A stretch of DNA of 64,000 nt from Nereocystis luetkeana (Eukaryota > Sar > Phaeophyceae > Laminariales > Laminariaceae): NCBI GenBank assembly GCA_031213475.1, contig JARUPZ010000006.1, positions 1,703,501 through 1,767,500 of the forward strand, in the 5' to 3' direction. The notes below the pieces were generated by a model. It did not search any database. It was given only the letters and a program-made list of their open reading frames with translations, and was not told the DNA's origin. The first letter of the stretch is position 1; each line of letters starts with the position of its first letter. Shown here in pieces: positions 51,666 through 60,193 of this stretch. The translations under genes were made by a program, and so were the position numbers.

Positions 51666-54600
51666 TCAGAACGCCGGCGAAAGGCCTTGCAAGCCCTTCA
51701 CCACGTCGGCCACCGCAGCGACGCGCCCGAAAATCCCCCCCTGTGCCTTGATCATGGCCAACCCAACGCTATGGAACTCCGGGAAAAAGGAAGCACAAGC
51801 TTCATCCACGACTAGGCAGGTGTAGCCCCGGTCGTTGGCCTCGCGCACTGTGCTGTGTACACAGACCTTTGTGTGTGTTTGCGCCGATCGGTGTTTTGAG
51901 CGCGCGCGGGGGGGGGGGGGGGGGGCAGGGAGGGAGGGAGGGAGGGGATGCGAAGAGTGATAAGTGGTTGGTGAACGGGATTGTAAGGGCGGGGGGGGGC
52001 GAGGCACCAAAAGACCAACATCAATGCCAGCACCGACATCACCACAGTTACATCGACGTCAACTATTACGGGGGACCATAGTTAATAGGACCTATGATGC
52101 ACACGAAAACCTCTATATTTCGCTATTTTTACCAGCAATATTTGGTCCTATTAACTATGGCCCCCCGTAATAGTGACATACTGTACACCTGGTATACAGA
52201 TACTTGCCCAGCCTTCCTCCCCCCCACTGGTCATACGGATACGGCCATGCATGACAATGGTTACCCCCCCCCCCCCCCCCCCTCCTCGGTTGTTATTCCG
52301 CACACTATGAGCCACACTATGCCGCTTGATTTCACAGGATGGTACCCAAGGCACATAACGACCCCACCCCCCTCCGATCACCCCCACCTTCATAGCCCCA
52401 CCTCGGTTGTAACTCCGCACACAATAAGCGCCTCTATCGCGCGAGATCGCAGGATGGTATCCAGGTCCGTAGCAAAGAAGGCGCCTTTTCCTGGCTTGTC
52501 GACGCAAGGCTCCATCGGAAGCGGGAACAGCTCCGGGATAATGTCGTGCCCTTCCTCCCCTCTGACCAAGATGCGCCCCATTGGGCCTGGGTCTCCTATG
52601 CGCTTGCCTTCGGGTCCTTGCAGGAGTTTCTGACTGCAGGGCAATGTTTTGTATGCGCGAAGCATGGAAGCAAAGGGTGATTTGTATGATTTGTATGCGC
52701 GAAGCATAGAAGCAAAGGGTGATTTGTATGATTTGTATGCGCGAAGCATAGAAGCAAAGGGTGATTTGTATGATTTGTATGCGCGAAGCATAGAAGCAAA
52801 GGGTGATTTGTATGATTTGTATGCGCGAAGCATAGAAGCAAAGGGTGATTTGTATGGTTTGTATGCGCGAAAAGTTGAGGCAGAGTGTTCGTAGGTATTG
52901 CACGCAAATGAACATGACGGGAGTTTCGGCTGCCCATATTATCTTGTTCTTCTGAGTCTTGCAATGCATAACCCGCGCTTCTTCGGTCGACGGCCACAAC
53001 AAAAAAACTAATTCTCGCTAAAGGATAAGCACGGTGACTGAACAAGTCGGCGTGCAATAGGATTGCCGCATAACACTACAGCACTATCACACGGGTGATA
53101 AGATAACACACCCCCTCGGACGAACTTCGAAGCTGATTTTCTCGACACCAGGGAAGGTAAAACCGACAAGCAGCGATGCGTCCATGGAAACATAGCGACG
53201 AGGTCTTCCCGAAGCCACCCACCGTGTTTTGGTTGTGTGCCCCCCCTTTCTCTGGAGAAATTCTCGTTTCGGAAACTCGCCCAACAGGATGTGGTATTTC
53301 ATGACACGTATGATACGGTGTGTTATCTTATCACCCGTGCGATACGGGTATAGGCTTTGCCGCGTCGATTACTCCTAGACAGCCACAGAGAGAAGGAGAG
53401 AGCCCAGGGGAACCGAACCTGGAAACCTACGTGTATGTAACGGACAAGTATAGCTCCATTCTCGGATTAACCCCTTTAGAGCCGCAGTCCCGTTTTCGGG
53501 ACAAACTACTTGAAATTTGAGTGGTTTGTTCCCAAAACGGGACTGCGGTTCTAAAAGGGTTAACCAACGCGGTCACGACCGACACTATTTCCTTGGAATT
53601 GAAACGGGGCCGTCTCTCTGCAACAGCAAAAACAACTCGCTTCACAGAAGACACACACCACCTGAACGGTCAGACTTACGAGGCATAGGCGCGACTATGA
53701 CCAACGGCCACGACCGACACAACTTCTTCGGGATGGACAGAGGCGGGGCCGTCTCTCTGCAACGTAAACTCGCTTCATGGAAGACGCACACCATTCGTTC
53801 AACCACTACTGCACACAGAGTAACGATCATTGCTGTTGTTGTGGTTGTTGGTATGGTGGTGGTTGCTGTTGTTATTGCTTTCGTTGCTGCCTCTGCTCTG
53901 CGCTTTTAAACCGGCATTTACATCGATCGTTCCTTGCTGATCAAACCTGGATGTCACCCAGCACACGTGCATCCTCTACTCTTGCTGGTTGCGTGTTGAC
54001 CGAGAGATACAGGTAAAAAATGATGTGGTGTTAGGTGGTCACAGACGGCGAGACTGAGAAATATGTGTCAAATGCGCCAACCACAACGGGGAAACCGAAA
54101 CCCTCAGATAGATGATTTTACGTCGACGGCTGTCGTTGTGCTCGTTTCATAATAACGGACATCTACGAAAGAAATCTTCGAGCGAAACAAAACCTCACCC
54201 AAGGACACACAAACAAGAACAAAAATCCTCCCCGAGCCCGAGAATAGTTCAATTCCCCTAGTAAAAGGCTCAGAAAGGGAATGGCATTTAAAACCATTCT
54301 TTTCACACGCGAAGGTTCGTGCTCTACCATCGATGCCATGTGTTAAGGTGTCAATCCGTTGGACCAAAGGTAAAAGGTTAACCAGTCGCCTACCTAATCT
54401 AAAGCCTTGTAACACCATACAGAAGGGAGTTTTAGACTTTGCGCAAAGATAGGTTTCCTTCCTTATGGTGTCCCTTGTTTTTCATCTTCTTTCAAGGTCT
54501 GAATGTTTATATTAATAATGAACGCTGAAGATCATGCTGCATTTTCGAAAGGCAAATGCAACAACAATTATAGAAGACTAGAAGGTATAGTGCTTGCAAT

Positions 54601-56042
54601 CCTGGCTTCTTGTCGTATGAACTAGAATCTGCTGTGTATGATCCACTACTATTATTAATATATTGTGGATGTAAGCGTATTAAGGTAACACCAAGGGAAT
54701 ATCACCGTAACGCATATCGTTGTCGTGTAGTAAAACCATAAACTTGTAAGAAGAGTAGAAGGTAGAGGAGCATAAAATGAGAAAAGAAGGAACAAGGACA
54801 ACTCCATAGACGTATTTTGAGGTTAAGCAGAAATAAGTTAGACTTTCGCGCACGTAGGTTTTCTTCTTCCCCCCCCCCCCCCCTTTGAGTTTCTTCTTGT
54901 TTCGGGGCATATTCAATGTGTTAGAGGCGACCGACGTTCAAGCCCATCCATGCTGCATACACATCGTCGGATGGCAAAGCACGTATGACGCAACCAACAC
55001 ACACCAAAGAAGATGGTGTGTAGTAAATTGTATTATCTGTCACGCAGCTTGCATCTACGGCAGTAGCTGAGTATAAACCACTCACAATGGGTCTACTTCA
55101 AATTTGACGGCCACAAAGGGGGGGGTACAACCCCCCGATTTTTCAGCCAGATGCAGGTATAGGGAAAACAATCCCGAGGCAGTTTAGTTGCCCGCACGCC
55201 CCCACAGCGTGCCTCAAATTCAATTATGACGCGCTCGCAGGACGCAGGCAGTCCATGCCGAGCACGCACACACCTTTTCAAAAAACAAATCCGGCACGTT
55301 ATTGGGGCTAACGGCACCGCGGCGAAGGAGGGGACAAAAGGATCCCCCCTTTTGACTACAATTTGGGCCGGGGGGGGGGGGGGGGGTGGTATGCCCCCCG
55401 CAATTCTACCATATTCATGCACTACCCCCTGTTGACTAGGATTCCCCCCCATTTGACCGAAAACATATCCCATATCCCTTTTTGACCACTATCGACAGCA
55501 TCGAAGCCCCGTCGCGAGTGTGTTCTGGACAGACCCACGGCAGAACATCGGTCGATGTACCGACGGTGGAACTTCGGTCGTTGTTCCGCCGTGTGTCTGT
55601 TCCCGAGTCCGTGTCATGGTGCTGCCTTGAATGAGGCTGAAAGGCCGGTAATTACCTGGATTCAGGTGTTGGGGTCGTATATGTAGTACTTGGGAGGCGT
55701 GTCTTAGGTGGAAAAACCGGGGGTTTTCCCAGCGAGTTGCATGAGCCTTGCTCGCCGGCACTCATCGTACACGAAAACAATAGAGCTGCTCTTCTTCGTA
55801 TCTTTAAGCAAACAACACACACGTGACTCCCAACAGCACCTGCTCAATAGGCAAACCTAACAAGGGCTACATTGTGTCCCGGCCTTATCATCAGTTCAAA
55901 ATATATTCACGGCGGAATATCGATGCTGTCGATAGTGGTCAAAAAGGGATATGGGATATGTTTTCGGTCAAATGGGGGGGAATCCTAGTCAACAGGGAGT
56001 AATGCATGAATGTAGTATAATTACGGGGGCATCCCCCCCCCG

Positions 56043-56074
<32 letters not shown>

Positions 56075-58916
56075 CCCAACTTGTAGTCAAAAGGGGGGGT
56101 CCTTTGGTCCCCTCCTTCGCCGCGGTGCCGTTAGCCCCAATAACGTGCCGGAAAAAGTAAATTAAAAATGTGTGTGCGTGCTCGGCATGGGCAGCCTGCG
56201 TCTTGCGAGCGCGTCATAATTGAATTCGTGAGGTACGCTCTGGGGGCGTGCGGGCACCTTCCGCGGGCGAGCCAGTTTTCATATACCCCCTTCTGGATGA
56301 AAAACTCGGGGGGATGTACCCCCCCTTGAACACAATAAGCTTTACAAACTTATCATTGCTGTTCACATTTAAAATACGTTGAAAGTCGTCATTCAAATAT
56401 AAGCCAAATAAATGTTCTTCGCACTGACTGGATAAATTATTACCGTTGGCGTTGTACCAGGTACCAGGTATATATCTTGACGACCACGCGCCCTCTGCTG
56501 TTCGATACCTGGTATACTGCTACTACTGTAGCTGCTGTTGTTGCTGTTGGGAGCTGGGATTACCGTCAATACTGCTGTACGTGTATACCCATACATACAT
56601 GTGTATATACCTACAAGTATACCTCGGTGTGTTAGGTTCGGAGGGAGCGTATTACTATTATATAAATCAGCGCTAAAAACTGAATGGCGACAGCGAAGCG
56701 GTATAATAGTTAGTGGGGATACGTACATATGTCATGCCAGGTAGACTGCTCTTAACTCTCGACCCCCCGTACTACTACTATATGTATACTACTCAGCCTA
56801 CATCATACATACATATAGCTGGTGCATATCAGGTATACACACACCTCCTTGACGTGTGACACTATGTGTGTGTGTGTTCTTCACATCATTAAACCGTTCT
56901 TTCTACCCGTCGACATCCACAGCACAGCCAGTGTCCGTGCCGATTCTTCAATCCTAGAAGAGATACAAGTTCTGTGGTCACAAAGCTACGCCACAGAGAT
57001 ACTACGTTGCCACGTGTGCAGTGTGCACTGCAGTGGGCAATGCATGTGGGCCACATCACAAAACGACAGCAAAAAAGGGTGTGATCAACAACATCAATCA
57101 ATATTTTCATCATCAGCCGTTACGTAGAGTCAACTATAATACGTATGAGCTTGAATGTAGCTGGTATTCTACGCCACAGGGATATGTAATAAGCTCAAAA
57201 TCATACAGGTATAAAAACGACCCCCGAAATAGGTCCTAAAGCTGTGAATCTCAGCCTGCCTTTCTCATTGCTCGTTGCAATTTTTTTTTAGGTGATAATA
57301 TGACTGTTTATACGGAGGCTTCGGGGTATCTGGTCCCATATCTGATCAGATTTTATCAAAATCACGTCTAATAAATGTGGTGGAACTGCTGTACAGGAGC
57401 ACTATATACCAGGTATTAATAAAAAATAACAAAAAAAGGCTCACTTCGTTTTGGAGAATGCTAAGAAAATAGGGGCTCAGAGGCGAATTCCGCACTAAAT
57501 CTCATATATTAGCCTGTGCTCAAGGCCGTTTAAAGATATGGCGCCCCAATAAGAATCTCACAGGCTCTCGCCCAGATTACGTGTTTCATATTGGCGGGCC
57601 CAGAAGCCGGTCGCCCCGGTGGTTCAAGTGGTTCACCTCGAATTCTACTTGTGTTTGAGTCCTGGGTTCGAGCCCCAGGTGGGTCGGACATTTGACTTTA
57701 TTTGCCAAAAAAAAAAAAAAAAAGGGATTCAATTGTTGAGAGCGCCTTGCGGCGTGGGTAATGGCACAATTCGATGCGAGTCGACGAGGGAAGAAAAAGG
57801 CTGAAATCTTCTCGCGGTAAAAATGAAGGCACGTACCGTAGCGGGAAGGGGGTAGAAGAGCCTGCTATGTATGCATGTGACCCCGGATCTGAGTTACGAG
57901 TTGGAAGGAGAGAGAGAAGATGTGCGATGATAATAAATGGGATGAGCATAAAATATACATACCTGGTATATATATACTGCTGTGTATGCACCTGTATGTA
58001 CCTGGTATGTAGCTGGTTACTCAGTACTACCGTAGCAGTACGAGTATGATGACTACAAAGTACTCTGAGGGTTCCAGTCGGTATATACTACTGCACGCAG
58101 CCGAATGGGCGAAAACACAAAACAGGTAGGTGCGGTGGTATAACAAGGAAACAAAGCGACAAATACATACCAGGTATACTACTACTATACTGCTGCTGCT
58201 GTTGTGCTGTTGTTGTTGTACCACACACTGCTGTTGTCCCTGGAACAATAACATGTTGTCCGTGCACATGCATGCAAGAATCGATGCGAGTTGATGAGGA
58301 AAGAAAGAGCCTTCGGGTCTTGTCGCGATAATATTGGAAGGGAAGAAACGTTCATCATGTATGTACGAGTAGCAGGTAATAAAAAGGTACCTCGTATAAA
58401 AATAATGATGATCAGATAGATAATAGATAGATAGATGATGATGATTGTGAGGAGGGAGAAGAAAAATGAAAAATCCTGCTTTTTGTGACCCCGGATCTGA
58501 GTTACGAGTAACGAGTACCTATATACATACCTGGTATATAGCAAGAAGAGAGAAAATACTGGCGAAGATAAATAATGGGATGAAAGTGAAAACGAAATGC
58601 ACCCTCACACACCAGACGACGCACGACACACCCACCCGCGTATATTATACCTCGGGAGGTCAGAGAGGTCTGGCCGATGACCTTCTCGAGTGTGCACGAC
58701 GAGCAGACCAGCCTCCCGGCTCGCGACGAGAAGCTCCTTGCAAGGCGTGATGGCCCTGCGCAGGACAGACACGTCGTTCCCGAGCGACTCGCCGAAGCCG
58801 CCCGGCTCGAGGAAGTCCCGCTGCATGTCGATCACGATCAGGGCCGTGCGAGGCCTCGAGAGCGTGGCCGCCGTCGGCTCTGCCTCGATGCGAACAACAT
58901 CCTTGGAATAAGCCAT
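51666..58916 (-). CDS. isochorismatase-family cysteine hydrolase, three exons
   Basis: Exons 58916-58651, 52633-52402 and 51866-51666 (stop TGA) join to 232 residues. Intron 1 is phase 2, 6.0 kb, CCGAG|GTATAA to CCTGCAG|T. Intron 2 is phase 0, GAG|GTGGGG to CAAAG|GTC. The family's catalytic residues are all present: Asp30 in TALIVIDMQRDF, Lys138 in DKPGKGAFFATDLD and Cys168 in GVTTEVCVHSTVREANDRGY. The HTREGHRPDLSDLP, RIGDPGPMGRILVRGEEGHD and FFPEFHSVGLAMIKAQGGIF blocks are those of the RutB/biuret-hydrolase-like branch, which hydrolyses amide or carbamate bonds of small molecules. The exact substrate cannot be read from sequence. No targeting peptide is seen, so it is probably cytosolic. Intron 2 falls two codons before the catalytic Cys. 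Intron 1 contains a fold-back element, a SINE and MITEs. Confidence 0.93.
51905..51926 (+). repeat. G run with GGGA repeats
   Basis: About 18 G followed by AGGGAGGGAGGGAGGG to about 51950, inside intron 2 of the cysteine hydrolase. Potential G-quadruplex on the plus strand. Confidence 0.8.
52065..52171 (-). mobile_element. MITE-A copy 15
   Basis: ATTACGGGGGACCATAGTTA and CTATGGCCCCCCGTAATA. Reverse orientation, inside intron 2 of the cysteine hydrolase. A CACCTGGTA lies 16 bases beyond it. Confidence 0.88.
52222..52350 (+). repeat. degenerate PC1 end plus copy of hydrolase exon 2 end
   Basis: CATACGGATACGGCCATGCA leads to a long C run (about 52264-52282). Next, 52282-52350 (CCTCGGTTGTTATTCCGCAC, CACAGGATGGTACCCA) repeats the 3' end of exon 2 (CCTCGGTTGTAACTCCGCAC, CGCAGGATGGTATCCA), donor context included. 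Confidence 0.75.
52644..52880 (+). repeat. 42-bp minisatellite, about five and a half units
   Basis: Units of GATTTGTATGATTTGTATGC plus GCGAAGCATAGAAGCAAAGG and GT, nearly identical, starting 11 bases upstream of hydrolase exon 2 (minus sense). Translated on either strand it gives a 14-residue repeat (for example YARSIEAKGDLYDL), but it lies in the intron. Confidence 0.88.
53082..53347 (+). mobile_element. MITE-C copy 3
   Basis: CACTATCACACGGGTGATAA at the left and its complement TTATCACCCGTGCGATACGG at the right. The body has AAGCTGATTTTCTCGACACC and TTCTCGTTTCGGAAACTCGC. About 266 bp, the best copy in the window. Confidence 0.88.
53467..53563 (+). mobile_element. MITE-B copy 6
   Basis: TTAACCCCTTTAGAGCCGCA at the left and TGCGGTTCTAAAAGGGTTAA at the right. 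A long near-perfect hairpin. Confidence 0.88.
53564..53780 (+). repeat. two-copy direct repeat of about 125 bp
   Basis: CACGACCGACAC, GGGGCCGTCTCTCTGCAAC, CTCGCTTCA, AGACACACACCA / AGACGCACACCA occurs twice. Confidence 0.7.
53800..55105. other. hydrolase intron 1, no further feature
   Basis: A C run lies at about 54869-54883. Frames here show no domain. No dispersed repeat seen. Confidence 0.4.
55112..56335. mobile_element. fold-back element with about 395-bp inverted arms
   Basis: The left arm (about 55112-55505) and right arm (about 55921-56335) are inverted copies. Both contain CCGAAAACATATCCCATATC, CTGTTGACTAGGATTCCCCC, a long G or C run next to GGGCC, GCACGTTATTGGGGCTAACG, GCACCGCGGCGAAGGAGGGG and GCCGAGCACGCACACAC. 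Outer ends carry GGGGGGTACAACCCCCC or a close variant. The 415-bp spacer holds a different dispersed repeat, also at 29.1 kb. No coding sequence, so it is non-autonomous. Confidence 0.8.
55628..55870 (+). repeat. dispersed repeat inside the fold-back
   Basis: GAATGAGGCTGAA, GTAGTACTTGGGAGG, GGGGGTTTTCCCAGCG and CACCTGCTCAATAGG match 29125-29400. Confidence 0.75.
56400..57600. other. hydrolase intron 1, no gene recognised
   Basis: Rich in TACCAGGTA/TACCTGGTA (56455, 56462, 56506, 57407). Short TA- and CA-rich tracts. No coding support. Confidence 0.4.
57610..57723 (+). mobile_element. tRNA-derived SINE with poly-A tail
   Basis: An A-box-like TGGTTCAAGTGG and B box GGGTTCGAGCCC are present. 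The T arm is perfect (CTGGG-TTCGAGC-CCCAG). The anticodon stem TCGAA/TTTGA has an 11-base loop and the acceptor stem is mismatched, so it is not a functional tRNA. After about 30 bases it ends in about 17 A. Confidence 0.72.
57724..58600 (+). repeat. two diverged direct copies of about 600-bp spacing
   Basis: ATTCGATGCGAGTCGACGAG with GACCCCGGATCTGAGTTACG (57770-57900) is repeated as AATCGATGCGAGTTGATGAG with GACCCCGGATCTGAGTTACG (58278-58505). Each copy is followed by a TATATACATACCTGGTATA-like stretch. Confidence 0.75.
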
Positions 58917-59320
58917 CCTGCCAGCTGTTGTCTACGTACACGATATAATTTCTAGTACTATACTGCTGTACGTACGTTACAACACTACTATTACTACTGC
59001 TGTGTGCTGCTGCTGTACCTATCTGGTGATTTTCAGAGCCGATTTTCTTCTCCGAAAAAATCAGAGACGGGGGGGGCGCACCCACAACGAAAATGTGGCG
59101 CATGTTCTTCACTTTTTCAGCAGCTTGGGCGCGCGTCTTCTTGATCGAGTGGGAAGCAGGAAGTAGTGCTCGTCGATTGAGATATTTCCTTCTTTTATAC
59201 CAAGGTGTTAAACGCTTCGCTTTTTGTCATGTTTGCCCCCTCTTTCTCTGTCTCTGCTTTTCTCGTTGCCCAGAAAACCAGCTTCGAAAATCGCCCCATC
59301 TATGAAGGGTGTTGATCTTG
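58917..59320. promoter_or_regulatory. upstream region of the cysteine hydrolase gene
   Basis: This stretch lies just before the first exon on the minus strand. No clear TATA or initiator element could be assigned. MITE-A copy 16 is about 400 bp upstream. The call rests on position only. Confidence 0.3.
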
Positions 59321-59324
59321 CTTG

Positions 59325-59416
59325 ACAGGGGACCATAGTTAATTGGACCAACTATTGTTAGTAAAAATGATTAAATATATAGGTTTTTATGTATACCATA
59401 GGTCCTATTAACTATG
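59325..59416 (+). mobile_element. MITE-A copy 16, right end lost
   Basis: GACAGGGGACCATAGTTAAT at the left, the full interior, then stops at GGTCCTATTAACTATG without the CCCCCG end. Confidence 0.85.
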
Positions 59417-59587
59417 TTTACACCTCACTCTGTCCCCAACGGGGAGGCACGACACTTTTTTCTTTTATTTTTTCTTTCGATTTCTTTTTTTTCTCTCTCT
59501 TTTATAGAATGTGTATGTCGTGCATGTCTTGTCCAGTACGCGTGGCATCACATTGCATTATCTGCTCTGCTTACTGCATGACAATGT

Positions 59588-59694
59588 ATTACGGGGGGGC
59601 ATAGTTAGTAGGACCAAATATTGTTAGTAAAAAAGGTTAAATATATAGGTTTTTATGTGTACCATAGGTCCTGTTAACTATGGTCCACCTAATA
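59588..59694 (+). mobile_element. MITE-A copy 17
   Basis: ATTACGGGGGGGCATAGTTA at the left and CTATGGTCCACCTAATA at the right. Reference orientation. Confidence 0.87.
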
Positions 59695-59984
59695 CTAATA
59701 GTATCTTTGTGGCGTAGTTCCGTGACCACAGGGCATCTATCTCTCTAGGATTGAAGAATCGGCACCGACACTGGTTATTATGCTGGATGTCGATAGGTAG
59801 ACATAACGGTTTAATGTGACGAACACACACAGATTCACCGCGTGTACCGCAGACAGCGGTGGTAGTCTAATGTTGGTATTAAAGCTTGCTGAGAGATAGT
59901 CTTATACTGTTAATATAATAGTAAATGTATATACCTGGAACAAAGTACATCCCAAGTGCCAGTACCGGGTATCGTAAGTATTAG

Positions 59985-60086
59985 TATTATTCCTCTTGCC
60001 ATCCGACAATGTGCAGCATGCTCTTCAACTAACGTTGGTCACTCATAACTTTCCCGAAAGAAGAAAAACTCGGAAACAAAAGGAAA
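59985..60086 (+). repeat. left half of the repeat interrupted by the LINE
   Basis: CTCTTGCCATCCGACAATGT, TAACTTTCCCGAAAGAAG and CGGAAACAAAAGGAAAC match 21661-21750. The matching right half resumes at about 63310. Confidence 0.75.
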
Positions 60087-60163
60087 CTGTGAAGGTGTTA
60101 CCTACTACTGAGCTATAGGGGTAAAAAATCGATCGATCAACCAGCCCAGGGTAATCCTTACAA
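60087..60163 (-). repeat. partial tRNA-like repeat, left copy
   Basis: TGTGAAGGTGTTACCTACTA, CTGAGCTATAGGGGTAAA and CCAGCCCAGGGTAATCCTTA repeat 63229-63306 directly. On the minus strand it contains the A-box half (CTATAGCTCAGTAG) of a tRNA-like sequence. Confidence 0.65.
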
Positions 60164-60193
60164 CACTCTCCCCCGCTCTGAACGGCGGGGTCT

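Noticed and set aside
52649-52894. Small repeat protein with YARSIEAKGDLYDL units
   Set aside because: It is a 42-bp minisatellite next to a splice acceptor of the cysteine hydrolase, with no independent gene evidence.
57612-57690. Functional tRNA gene on the plus strand
   Set aside because: The T arm is perfect, but the anticodon loop has 11 bases and the acceptor stem is mismatched. The poly-A tail indicates a SINE.
58605-58916. Stand-alone 103-residue isochorismatase fragment (pseudogene)
   Set aside because: The last residues of that frame run past a good GTATAA donor, and the rest of the enzyme is found in phase at 52.6 and 51.9 kb, so it is exon 1 of a complete gene.
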